A stretch of 7,712 nucleotides of DNA from an uncultured beta proteobacterium (GCA_903930395.1 CAIYYE010000398.1:1-7712); one strand, 5' to 3'; positions 1 to 6,693 are shown, counted from the stretch's first letter. Numbers and translations are program-made. Notes: generated by a model from the sequence alone, not told the origin.

Positions 1-1806
1 CCGGTCTTTCTCGGCGGCCTGGGCGAGCCGCCGCTGCGCGAGTTCGTCACCCAGTACGCTGGCCGCAACATCAAGCAGCAGTTCCTGATCGCCCTCAATG
101 CCGCCCGCAATCGCACCGGGCAAGCCAGCAACACCCAGGGCTTCCAGACGACGCTGGATGGCGTGGCCAAGGCCACCGCCTCGGTGCGCATCGTCAATCA
201 GAGCGTGCTCGGCGCCGCCCTCGAAGTCGCCCGCGCCAAACTCGGATTTGCCGACCGCAGCAAGCGCGGCCCGGCCGCCCAGGTACGCAGCGATGTCACC
301 GAAACGCCAGGCTTTGCCGAGATGCTCAAGAACGGCATGGTCGGCCACCTGCTTCTGAGCAATGCCGAGGTGGAAAAACTATTCGTCGGTACCGACGGCG
401 CCGGGGTCGACGAAGAAGGCCTGGCTCAGCCCGATGCCGTGTTCACCGACATCTACATCGCCTACCTGAACACCCCGAGCATCGGCCGCGCCCTCCTCGG
501 CGACACGCAATATCAGGCGGCGATGGAACGAAATTTCGAGAACCGGCACCTGTGGTGGATTGCCTCGGTCGGGCGCTATCCGATTGTCGACGACAACTTC
601 GTGCCGGGCGGCCAATCCTCCCGGTTGAGCATGATCCAGGACGGCCTTTTTCTCGAACTGCGCGATCAGGGCTTCGAGCCCAAGGACATTGCCGGGGCGC
701 CAGATCTCAACACCTCACGAATCTTTGGCGTTTACGCCGAAGCCGGACTCGACCCCGGCCGGCCGCTCGATCTGACGCTGACCATCACCCGCGCCAAGGG
801 CATGATCCTGCCCACCCTGACCCACCAGAAAGTCAGCCTCAAGTACGCTCCGCCCGGCCGCCTTTTCACCTATCCGCCAGAACCGCTGCCGGAATGGCTA
901 CTAGCCTGGCAACAACGCTGGCTCGATCTCTGTGTACTGGCCACGGCACTGCTCGTCCTCAGCCTCAGCCTCGCCCGCCCCCGCTGGATTTCAGTCAGCG
1001 CCCGCCGCCTCAGGATATTCCGCCTCGGCTTTCTCGCCTTCACGCTGATCTACGTCGGCTGGATCATCCAGGGGCAGCTATCCATCGTCCAGGTGACCGG
1101 CGCGATCAAGTCATTGAAATCCGGCCAGGGCCTGTCCAGCTTCCTTTATGACCCGATTTCGCTGCTGCTCATTGCCTTCACGCTGCTCAGCTTTTTTATC
1201 TGGGGCCGCGGCACTTTCTGCGGCTGGCTCTGCCCCTTCGGCGCCCTGCAGGAATTCATCGGCCTGCTTGCCCGCCGCCTGCACCTGCCCCGCCTGCACA
1301 TTCCGCTATCCCTCGCCAAACGACTGGAAGGTGGCCGCTACATTGCGCTCGCCATACTCGTCGGCGCTGCACTCTTCCTGCCGCAGCAAGGCGAAAGCCT
1401 GAACGAGCTGGAACCATTCAAGACGGCGATTACGGTCGGCTTCGACCGGAGCTGGCCGTTTGTCGCCTACGCGGTCGGCCTGCTTGGGCTCGGTGCCTTC
1501 TATTACAAGTTTTTCTGCCGCTTCATCTGCCCGCTCGGCGCCGTGATGTCGCTCGGTGGCCGACTGCGCCGCTTCGACTGGCTGACCCGCCGCAACGAAT
1601 GCGGCAAGCCCTGCCAGAGCTGCAAGGCCAAGTGCGCCTACGATGCCATCGAACCCACCGGCGAAATCCGCTACGACGCCTGCTTCCAGTGCCTCGACTG
1701 CGTCGGCATCTACCACGATGCCAAACGCTGCCCGGTGCTTCTTTATGAAAAGAGGGGCCTGGTCCTGACCCCGAAGGGCGTCATGAACGCCAAGCCAGGC
1801 GACTGA
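1..1806 (+). CDS. nosR: NosR/NirI-family FMN-binding, polyferredoxin-type membrane protein (5' partial)
   Basis: The frame is open from base 1, so the true start lies left of the window and 601 residues are visible; the GTG at 163 is an internal valine, not the start. NosR is a membrane flavo-iron-sulfur protein that supports nitrous oxide reductase, with a periplasmic flavin domain. Seen, in visible numbering: a flavinylation-like stretch DGVAKAT ending at Thr59; a soluble region to about residue 300; several hydrophobic segments from about 305 to 505; two CX3CP motifs (Cys407/411 in CGWLCP and Cys506/510 in CRFICP); and a C-terminal ferredoxin-like part with Cys534/538/541/545 and Cys561/564/567/577, enough for two 4Fe-4S clusters. 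This order is typical of NosR/NirI. The C-terminal clusters argue against the related PceC type. NosR and NirI cannot be separated without the upstream genes. No nos gene follows; the next gene, rarA, is convergent after 18 bases. Confidence 0.88.
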   Translation, partial: PVFLGGLGEPPLREFVTQYAGRNIKQQFLIALNAARNRTGQASNTQGFQTTLDGVAKATASVRIVNQSVLGAALEVARAKLGFADRSKRGPAAQVRSDVTETPGFAEMLKNGMVGHLLLSNAEVEKLFVGTDGAGVDEEGLAQPDAVFTDIYIAYLNTPSIGRALLGDTQYQAAMERNFENRHLWWIASVGRYPIVDDNFVPGGQSSRLSMIQDGLFLELRDQGFEPKDIAGAPDLNTSRIFGVYAEAGLDPGRPLDLTLTITRAKGMILPTLTHQKVSLKYAPPGRLFTYPPEPLPEWLLAWQQRWLDLCVLATALLVLSLSLARPRWISVSARRLRIFRLGFLAFTLIYVGWIIQGQLSIVQVTGAIKSLKSGQGLSSFLYDPISLLLIAFTLLSFFIWGRGTFCGWLCPFGALQEFIGLLARRLHLPRLHIPLSLAKRLEGGRYIALAILVGAALFLPQQGESLNELEPFKTAITVGFDRSWPFVAYAVGLLGLGAFYYKFFCRFICPLGAVMSLGGRLRRFDWLTRRNECGKPCQSCKAKCAYDAIEPTGEIRYDACFQCLDCVGIYHDAKRCPVLLYEKRGLVLTPKGVMNAKPGD

Positions 1807-1824
1807 GCAGCCGCCTGCCGGCGA

Positions 1825-3138
1825 TTATTTCTTGCCCGCCTTGCGATCCAGTTCCCGCAAATGCGCCAGTTTCTGGCCGATCTGCCCTTCCAGCCCGCGC
1901 GGTGTCGGTTCGTACCAGCCGGGTTCGGCCATGCCGTCGGGCAGGTAGGTTTCGCCGGCGGCGTAGGCCTCCGGCTCGTCGTGGGCATAACGGTAGGCGT
2001 GACCGTGGCCGAGATCCTTCATCAGTTTGGTCGGGGCATTGCGCAGATGGTTGGGCACCGGGCGCGAGCCGTCCTGCTTCACGAAGGCTTTTGCCTGATT
2101 GTAGGCGTTGTAGCCGGCGTTCGACTTGGCGGCAACGGCGAGATAAATCACCGCCTGACCAAGGGCCAGTTCGCCTTCCGGCGAGCCCAGGCGCTCGTAG
2201 GTTTCGGCGGCATCGTTGGCCAGTTGCATGGCACGCGGATCGGCCAGGCCGATGTCTTCCCAGGCCATGCGGATGATGCGTCTGGCGAGGTAGCGCGGGT
2301 CGGCGCCGCCGTCGAGCATGCGGGTCAGCCAGTAGAGCGCACCGTCCGGGTTCGAGCCGCGCACGGATTTGTGCAGGGCGGAAATCTGGTCGTAGAAGGC
2401 ATCGCCGCCCTTGTCGAAACGGCGCAGGCTTTGCGCCATGGTCTTCTCGATGAATTCGCCATCGACCGTTGCAAGGCCGGCCGTGCGCGCCGCTGTGCGG
2501 ACCTGTTCGAGCAGGTTGAGCAAGCGCCGCGCATCGCCATCGGCCAGACCGATCAGGCGTTCGCGCGCGGCCGCCTCGAAGCGCAGATCGGCCAGCGCCT
2601 GCTGGCAGGCGCGGTCGAAAAGCTGGCCCATCTCGGCGTCGTCGAGCGACTTGAGCACGTAGACGGAAGCTCGTGACAGCAGGGCGGAGTTCAGTTCAAA
2701 GGAAGGATTTTCTGTCGTCGCACCGATGAAGGTGAGCAGACCGGATTCAACAAAGGGCAGAAAGCCATCCTGCTGCGCCTTATTAAAACGGTGAATTTCA
2801 TCGACAAAAAGAATGGTCCGCCGCCCCTGCCCCCGCCACATCTCGGCCTGCGCCACCGCCTCGCGCACTTCCTTGATGCCGGAGAAGACCGCCGACAGGG
2901 CGATGAACTCGCACTGGAACTGCGTCGCCATCATCCGCGCCAGGGTCGTCTTGCCTACCCCGGGCGGCCCCCAGAGGATCATCGAATGCGGCTGCCCCGA
3001 CGCGAAGGCCAGGCGCAGCGGCTTGCCGGCGCCGAGCAGGTGCTGCTGGCCGATCACCTCGTCCGGCGTCTGCGGGCGGAGTTGCTCGGCAAGGGGGGCG
3101 CTACGGTCAATGCCCACTTGGGCAAACAAGTCACTCAC
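1825..3138 (-). CDS. rarA: Replication-associated recombination protein A (RarA/MgsA), AAA+ ATPase
   Basis: RarA is a cytoplasmic clamp-loader-like ATPase of the WRNIP1/Mgs1 family that acts at stalled replication forks. The favoured product is 437 residues, close to the roughly 447 of E. coli RarA. Seen: Walker A GPPGVGKT (57-64), Walker [10 protein letters not shown] with Asp113/Glu114, sensor 1 GATTEN (139-144), an arginine-finger-like SR at 155-156, and a sensor 2-like [10 protein letters not shown] near 201. The C-terminal half matches the family's tetramerisation region by eye. Start choice: an ATG lies 18 bases further upstream at 3156 but has no Shine-Dalgarno sequence. The GTG at 3138 is preceded by GGAG at an 8-base spacing and gives MSDLFAQ, the more usual kind of N-terminus. 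It follows the vapC stop by 37 bases, so read-through from the vapBC promoter is likely. No terminator is visible in the 18 bases before the convergent nosR end. Confidence 0.95.
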   Translation of the reverse strand: MSDLFAQVGIDRSAPLAEQLRPQTPDEVIGQQHLLGAGKPLRLAFASGQPHSMILWGPPGVGKTTLARMMATQFQCEFIALSAVFSGIKEVREAVAQAEMWRGQGRRTILFVDEIHRFNKAQQDGFLPFVESGLLTFIGATTENPSFELNSALLSRASVYVLKSLDDAEMGQLFDRACQQALADLRFEAAARERLIGLADGDARRLLNLLEQVRTAARTAGLATVDGEFIEKTMAQSLRRFDKGGDAFYDQISALHKSVRGSNPDGALYWLTRMLDGGADPRYLARRIIRMAWEDIGLADPRAMQLANDAAETYERLGSPEGELALGQAVIYLAVAAKSNAGYNAYNQAKAFVKQDGSRPVPNHLRNAPTKLMKDLGHGHAYRYAHDEPEAYAAGETYLPDGMAEPGWYEPTPRGLEGQIGQKLAHLRELDRKAGKK

Positions 3139-3146
3139 GATTCCTG

Positions 3147-3150
3147 CTCC
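3147..3150 (-). promoter_or_regulatory. Ribosome binding site deciding the rarA start
   Basis: On the minus strand GGAG lies 8 bases before the GTG at 3138. The upstream ATG at 3156 has only a CTTGATGA-like stretch before it, with no purine-rich box. This favours GTG initiation and removes six residues from the longest reading. Confidence 0.6.
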
Positions 3151-3175
3151 AGACATTCATCAAGACAGCGCAGCA

Positions 3176-3652
3176 TCATGCCTCCCCCGGCCCGACGATG
3201 GCCAGCCTCGGGAAGTAGTTGCGATAACGCTGCACGTCACGGGTCAACAAGCGCATGCCACGCACCAGGGCATGGGCGCCGATATAAAAATCGGGCATCG
3301 GCGATGTCTTGACCCCCTCACCCAGCCGATAGACCCGAAAGGCCTGGCCGGCCAGAAAAGCCGCATCCCATGGCAATGGCTCGCGGACCAGCGGCAAGCC
3401 GGCCAGCGCGGCCTCGAGATCGCTGGCTTTTTCGTAGCGCGGGCTGATCTCGGCCAGGATCAGGGGATTGATCACCAGCGGCCCCTGCCGGCCCAGCCTG
3501 TCCAGTTGATCGAGCGACCACTCCGCCCACGCCGGGTCATCCGCCAGGACATCGATCAGCACGCAGCTATCGACCAGGGTCGCCGACGCGGCAGCGGCAA
3601 GATAGCGTGCCGACGGCTCCCTGGCCTCAGGCGTATTGAGCACTTCAACCAC
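3176..3652 (-). CDS. vapC: PIN-domain toxin, VapC-like
   Basis: This is a predicted Mg2+-dependent ribonuclease of the PIN family, the toxin of a type II toxin-antitoxin pair. The 158-residue reading holds the four PIN acidic positions in order: Asp28 in LVDSCVLIDVL, Glu68 in LILAEIS, Asp121 in MPDFYIGAHA and Asp139 in LLTRDVQRYR. Its RNA target cannot be read from sequence. It is encoded directly after the AbrB-type antitoxin and overlaps its end by 8 bases, the usual arrangement for translational coupling. The start is uncertain. The GTG at 3652 is the longest option and a second GTG lies at 3643. Neither has a clear Shine-Dalgarno sequence, and both leave about 22-25 residues before the PIN core, where such toxins usually begin. 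No in-frame start codon of the ATG/GTG/TTG type lies nearer the core. The acidic set is intact, so the toxin looks functional. Confidence 0.88.
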   Translation of the reverse strand: MVEVLNTPEAREPSARYLAAAASATLVDSCVLIDVLADDPAWAEWSLDQLDRLGRQGPLVINPLILAEISPRYEKASDLEAALAGLPLVREPLPWDAAFLAGQAFRVYRLGEGVKTSPMPDFYIGAHALVRGMRLLTRDVQRYRNYFPRLAIVGPGEA

Positions 3653-3884
3653 GCAGGAAAGCCATGAACTCGTCCGTGCTCATGCTCTTGAACTGCGCCG
3701 CATTAGCCGAACCCCGCGCCCTGACAAAAGCCTCACGAATGCCGGGAGACGCAGGCTGCATGGGCCGAATGACCACATCACCATTGTCCCGAACCTCGAA
3801 CTCGACCTCGCTGTGCGGATGCAGGCCCGCCTTCTCGCGCACCGCGAGAGGAATGGTGACCTGGCCTTTGCTGGTAATTTTCAT
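3645..3884 (-). CDS. vapB: AbrB/SpoVT-family antitoxin, VapB-like
   Basis: This is a 79-residue antitoxin. The N-terminal half, MKITSKGQVTIPLAVREKAG, is a textbook swapped-hairpin AbrB DNA-binding domain: KGQVTIP strand, REKAGL helix, then a VEFEVRDNGDVVIRP strand pair. The C-terminal tail, ending STDEFMAFLRG, is the kind of segment that wraps and blocks a PIN toxin. The frame stays open upstream to 4088, but the ATG at 3884 is the clear start because it opens the AbrB domain and has GAGG 5 bases upstream. The partner toxin follows with an 8-base overlap. Autorepression by the VapBC complex is expected from the family and fits the inverted repeat found over the -10 box at 3902-3919. Confidence 0.92.
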   Translation of the reverse strand: MKITSKGQVTIPLAVREKAGLHPHSEVEFEVRDNGDVVIRPMQPASPGIREAFVRARGSANAAQFKSMSTDEFMAFLRG

Positions 3885-3901
3885 GGGCGCCTCGATTTTC
3901 T

Positions 3902-3927
3902 TACTCTTACTGAAGAGTATTACTCTG
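3902..3927. promoter_or_regulatory. Probable VapB/VapBC operator (inverted repeat plus a further half-site)
   Basis: A perfect 7-base inverted repeat TACTCTT-ACTG-AAGAGTA spans 3902-3919. A third half-site, TACTCTG, lies at 3921-3927 in the same orientation as the first. The repeat covers the proposed -10 box of vapB, as expected for an autoregulated toxin-antitoxin operator. The link to VapB is inferred from position. Confidence 0.55.
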
Positions 3928-3942
3928 AACAAGGCATGTAAA
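3914..3942 (-). promoter_or_regulatory. Putative sigma70 promoter of vapBC(-rarA)
   Basis: On the minus strand a -35 box TTTACA (3937-3942, 5 of 6 to consensus) is followed by a 17-base spacer and TACTCT (3914-3919, 3 of 6). The leader to the vapB ATG would be about 20-25 bases. The spacing is ideal, the -10 box is weak. Confidence 0.5.
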
Positions 3943-4007
3943 CCCCCGCCATCGAGGGTATATCGAGAAAAGCTCGGGCAGCCCCCACCAACGCCGAAAA
4001 CAGCCAA

Positions 4008-4036
4008 TTGACATGAAAATCGGCGGCACGTATGCT
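4008..4036 (+). promoter_or_regulatory. Strong sigma70-type promoter of the yodC-like gene
   Basis: A consensus -35 TTGACA (4008-4013) is followed by a 17-base spacer and TATGCT (4031-4036, 4 of 6). Transcription would start near 4043, giving a leader of about 60 bases. The leader contains a small inverted repeat, TGCAT-AGCA-ATGCA, at 4051-4064. Confidence 0.65.
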
Positions 4037-4102
4037 GAAAAAATGCCAGTTGCATAGCAATGCATGCTGTACTTCGAATTTTCTGCATTCAGGGAGCAAG
4101 CA

Positions 4103-4318
4103 ATGAATAAATTTTCTGTGGGTGACGTCGTTCAACTCAAATCCGGTGGCCCAAAGATGACCGTGGCCATCGTGCTTGGCAAGCCGGAAACATCCAAAAT
4201 AATTGAGGGTTCCGCAAGACAACAGGGGTTTTTGGCCGGAGACGTTTCGTGCAACTGGTTTGATGGCCCGGAAAAAAAGGAAGGCCTGTTCAAATCGGCC
4301 ACGTTGACACAGCCCTGA
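4103..4318 (+). CDS. YodC-like small protein (DUF2158)
   Basis: This encodes a 71-residue soluble protein. The opening FSVGDVVQLKSGGPKMTV and the later CNWFDG near residue 49 are the signature of the DUF2158/YodC family, whose members are about 60-70 residues long and of unknown function. The fold is expected to be a small beta-barrel; no catalytic residues are recognisable. The frame opens earlier at 4064, but the ATG at 4103 starts the family domain and has GGGAG 6 bases upstream. A good promoter precedes it, so it is probably transcribed independently and divergently from vapBC. By eye its base composition is clearly less GC-rich than that of its neighbours, which may mean it was acquired together with the toxin-antitoxin pair. 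Confidence 0.85.
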   Translation: MNKFSVGDVVQLKSGGPKMTVAIVLGKPETSKIIEGSARQQGFLAGDVSCNWFDGPEKKEGLFKSATLTQP

Positions 4319-4405
4319 GCGCACCATGACAAGGACTCAAGCCTTGACTCAACTTTTTGCATAGACTGAGGTCCACACCGATTCGACAATCAAAGAAAGA
4401 AAGTC

Positions 4406-4852
4406 ATGGCCACCGGCACCGTCCAACTCCACCGCGTCCTCAAGGCGGAACCCGCCCACATCTACAAGGCTTTTCTCGATGCCGAATCACTGGCCAAATG
4501 GTTGCCGCCCTATGGCTTTACCTGTCGGGTTCAACACCTGGACCCACGGGTTGGCGGGGGCTTCAAGATGTCCTTCACTAATTTCACGACGGCCAAAAGC
4601 CATTCTTTTGGCGGTGAATATCTTGAACTGCTACCCGGCGAAAAGATCAGTTACACGGACAAATTCGACGACCCGGGCCTGCCCGGCGTCATGCGGACGA
4701 CGGTAAGCCTGAAGGCCGTGCTGTGCGGTACCGAGTTGAGCGTGGTGCAGGAAGGCATACCGGCGGAAATTCCGACCGAGATGTGCTATCTCGGGTGGCA
4801 GGAGTCGCTGCTGCAACTGGCCAATCTGGTCGAACCGAAAATCCCCGACTAG
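4406..4852 (+). CDS. SRPBCC/AHSA1-domain protein (activator of Hsp90 ATPase homologue family)
   Basis: This is a 148-residue cytoplasmic protein that fills a single START-like helix-grip domain. Recognisable family features are LHRVLKAEPAHIYKAFLDAE (helix 1, residues 8-27), the KWLPPYGF turn, DPRVGGGFKMSF, the FGGEYLELLPGEKISYTDKF strand pair, and a C-terminal GWQESLLQLANLVEP helix. Bacterial members are small hydrophobic-ligand-binding proteins of mostly unknown role; a true link to Hsp90 is not implied. The length is normal for the family. The start is the ATG at 4406, with a weak purine run GAAAGAAAG before it. It follows the yodC-like gene by 87 bases, where I see no convincing promoter or terminator, so the two may share a transcript. 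Confidence 0.88.
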   Translation: MATGTVQLHRVLKAEPAHIYKAFLDAESLAKWLPPYGFTCRVQHLDPRVGGGFKMSFTNFTTAKSHSFGGEYLELLPGEKISYTDKFDDPGLPGVMRTTVSLKAVLCGTELSVVQEGIPAEIPTEMCYLGWQESLLQLANLVEPKIPD

Positions 4853-4853
4853 C

Positions 4854-4879
4854 CAGGGCATTGAAGGCCGGTAGCCCTG
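4854..4879 (+). other. Possible hairpin after the SRPBCC gene
   Basis: CAGGGC (4854-4859) and GCCCTG (4874-4879) can pair with a 14-base loop immediately after the TAG stop. There is no T-run, so it is not a standard terminator. It may stabilise the 3' end or be chance in GC-rich DNA. Confidence 0.25.
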
Positions 4880-4924
4880 TCTCTGGAAGCGGGGAGCAGA
4901 TACTGTCAGCCAGTCTGCAAGGCC

Positions 4925-4955
4925 AAAAAAAGCGGCCGCCTGGATGAGCGGCCGC
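4925..4955 (-). terminator. Rho-independent terminator of the cytochrome-fccB operon
   Basis: Read on the minus strand, GCGGCCGC, an 8-base loop and a second GCGGCCGC form a perfect 8-bp all-GC stem, followed by seven T. It begins about 15 bases after the fccB stop. On the plus strand no T-run follows the stem, so it should act mainly on the minus-strand operon. Confidence 0.9.
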
Positions 4956-4970
4956 GGCAATACCGGCTAA

Positions 4971-6275
4971 TTACTTGAAGCTGTCGGCAAAAATGCTGTC
5001 AGCCCAGGTAAACATATCGACATAGCTATCGCCATCGACTCCGCTGGTCGGTGCTTCGCCCAGGTCGGTGCGATGCATGCCCTTGCCCTTGACGGTACCG
5101 TTCACATCGTAGATGTCGCCATAGACAAAATTGGCTGAAAGCCACGATGCCGTACGCGCCGTAATCGGGCTGTAGCAGGCCGAATTGGTCGCCACGTTGG
5201 TATCGAGCGTCTGCCCGCTCAGCGAGCGCAGAATGGCGTCAGCGCACACCTTGGCCTGCGAGTTGGCCATGTGGCCGGACTTCGGCACGGCCTTGCCATC
5301 GCTGGCCGGCACGGCACAAGAGTCGCCGATGACGTGAATGTTCGGAAAACTGGCCGTCCCGTAGCTGAGCGGATTGACCGGCACAAAGCCGGAGGCATTG
5401 ACGCCGAGACCAGCCGCAATCGTACCGGCACGTTGGTTGGGAATGTAATTAAGGACCTTGGCATTGCTGATGTTCATGGCCGACGTAGCGATGCTGCGTG
5501 TGGCTGAATCGACGCTGAGGACGGTAGCGTTCGGCACATACTGGATACGGCCGGCATGCGTCACGCTGAACGCATGGCTGAAAGCTTCCGGCTCGGCCTG
5601 AATGCTTGCATTGGCATCGAGCAAAACGACCTTGGCCCCGGTCCGTCCCTTGGCACGCAGATAATCGGCCACCACGCAGGCCCGCTCATAGGGTCCTGGC
5701 GGGCAGCGATAGGGCGACTTGGGCACGGTCATGACAAAGGTGTCGTTCGCGCGCATTGAGGCCAGCTGATTCTTGAGCAAGGTCGTCTGCGGACCGGCCT
5801 GCCAGGCATGCGGTGTCAGGTTCGGGTTCCAGTTGCCGGGCGCCGGCATGAAATCAACACCGGGCGACAAAACCAGGTGGTCATAGGGAAGAATCTGGGT
5901 ACCCGAGGCGGTCTGAACCGTCAGGCGATTTCCGGCCGGATCGATAGCCTGAGCCATGCCCTGCACGATGGAAACTCCATGCGTCGTTTTCAGCGCATCG
6001 TAGGCGAGCACGATACGGCTCATCGACAAGGCGCCGGTCACGACCAGATTGGAAAGAATGCAGGAAATATGCGTGGCATTGGGTTCGACCAGGGTGACCT
6101 GGACATTGCCGCCCCACATGCGTAGATACTTGGCCACCGTCGCCCCGCCGAAGCCGCCGCCGACCACTACCACGCGCGGGCTGGTGACGGCCGCGCTGAC
6201 TGCACGGGGAATGGCGGCAAAGGCGGCAATGGCGCCAGCCGACCTGAGAAAATCTCTTCTGTTGAAATGATGCAT
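4971..6275 (-). CDS. fccB: Sulfide dehydrogenase-type flavoprotein (FccB/SoxF family), Tat-exported
   Basis: This 434-residue periplasmic FAD protein is the likely flavoprotein subunit of a flavocytochrome c sulfide dehydrogenase, which oxidises sulfide and passes electrons to its cytochrome partner. Seen: a Tat signal with NRRDFL (5-10) and a likely cut after AVSA (28); the dinucleotide-binding VVVVGGGFGG (35-44); Cys72 in SCILSN, matching the cysteine that binds FAD covalently in characterised FccB; Cys191 in YRCPPGPYERA and Cys367 in ACYSPI, matching the redox-active disulfide pair; and GDSC in the C-terminal FAD segment. All three key cysteines are present, so it looks active. A TTG at 6296 would extend it by seven residues, but the ATG at 6275 has GAGGAG 6 bases upstream. 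The cytochrome gene ends 17 bases before it. SoxF is the alternative name, and the real substrate is not proven. Confidence 0.9.
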   Translation of the reverse strand: MHHFNRRDFLRSAGAIAAFAAIPRAVSAAVTSPRVVVVGGGFGGATVAKYLRMWGGNVQVTLVEPNATHISCILSNLVVTGALSMSRIVLAYDALKTTHGVSIVQGMAQAIDPAGNRLTVQTASGTQILPYDHLVLSPGVDFMPAPGNWNPNLTPHAWQAGPQTTLLKNQLASMRANDTFVMTVPKSPYRCPPGPYERACVVADYLRAKGRTGAKVVLLDANASIQAEPEAFSHAFSVTHAGRIQYVPNATVLSVDSATRSIATSAMNISNAKVLNYIPNQRAGTIAAGLGVNASGFVPVNPLSYGTASFPNIHVIGDSCAVPASDGKAVPKSGHMANSQAKVCADAILRSLSGQTLDTNVATNSACYSPITARTASWLSANFVYGDIYDVNGTVKGKGMHRTDLGEAPTSGVDGDSYVDMFTWADSIFADSFK

Positions 6276-6281
6276 GTTTGT

Positions 6282-6287
6282 CTCCTC
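6282..6287 (-). promoter_or_regulatory. Ribosome binding site deciding the fccB start
   Basis: GAGGAG on the minus strand sits 6 bases before the ATG at 6275, inside the 17-base gap after the cytochrome stop codon. It selects this ATG over the in-frame TTG at 6296. Confidence 0.8.
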
Positions 6288-6292
6288 GTCGC

Positions 6293-6616
6293 TCAATCGC
6301 CGCCGTTGCCGGGCTGGGCTGACAGATATTCGGAAATCAGGCGCAGTTGCTCGTCGGTATAGCCACGTGCCTGACGATCCATGATGGTCTCCACCGGGCG
6401 GGACTTCATGTCGAGCAAATCACCGTACATGTCACGCGCCCCCTTGCCGGCCAGTTCGTCGAAACCGGGGCCGGCACCGTTGGTGCCATGGCACTGGGCG
6501 CACTGCGAGGCAAGCATGCGGCCGGGCGGAATGGTCTGGGCCGACACGGCCAGACTGGCAAGAAGAAGTGGGATGCCGACCATGACACTCCGCGAACACA
6601 TCGTTTTCAGGTTCAT
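6293..6616 (-). CDS. Secreted monoheme cytochrome c, FccA/SoxE-like partner of the flavoprotein
   Basis: This encodes a 107-residue protein with a Sec signal peptide (hydrophobic core about 11-23, likely cut after AVSA at 26), leaving a mature cytochrome of about 81 residues. A single heme motif CAQCH occupies 39-43. Met79 in the IMDRQARGYTDEQ stretch is the likely axial ligand, followed by the usual C-terminal helix ISEYLSAQP. It should be a periplasmic class I cytochrome that takes electrons from the flavoprotein encoded 17 bases downstream, and gene order and spacing support an fccAB-type operon. It is the short monoheme form; some purple sulfur bacteria have a diheme FccA. The frame is open back to 6679, but the ATG at 6616 starts a proper signal peptide and has GGAGG 4 bases upstream. 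The exact subfamily (FccA, SoxE or cytochrome c-553) cannot be settled by eye. Confidence 0.88.
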   Translation of the reverse strand: MNLKTMCSRSVMVGIPLLLASLAVSAQTIPPGRMLASQCAQCHGTNGAGPGFDELAGKGARDMYGDLLDMKSRPVETIMDRQARGYTDEQLRLISEYLSAQPGNGGD

Positions 6617-6693
6617 AAAACCTCCGCTAACATATATTTCAGGAAACCGAAGGGGTCCGCTCATGATGGCTGCACCCACACTCTGAGTTGATC

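Noticed and set aside
163..165. GTG as the start of the NosR-like gene
   Set aside because: The frame is open to base 1 with NosR-like sequence upstream, and the GTG lies inside the flavinylation motif.
1861..2676. Long plus-strand open frame of 271 codons opposite rarA
   Set aside because: It is fully antisense to a clear RarA coding sequence. The Gly/Val/Arg-heavy product has no recognisable domain and is a GC-rich shadow frame.
3885..4088. 68-residue N-terminal extension of VapB
   Set aside because: It would span the promoter and operator and shows no domain. The AbrB fold starts at the ATG at 3884, which has a ribosome binding site.
4330..4359. Terminator after the yodC-like gene
   Set aside because: CAAGG/CCTTG pairs only five bases, and the T-run lies seven bases beyond the stem, too weak and too far for a standard terminator.
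4344..4390. Promoter for the SRPBCC gene
   Set aside because: TTGACT has no -10 box at a proper spacing, and the TAGACT-N17-GACAAT alternative is weak at both boxes.
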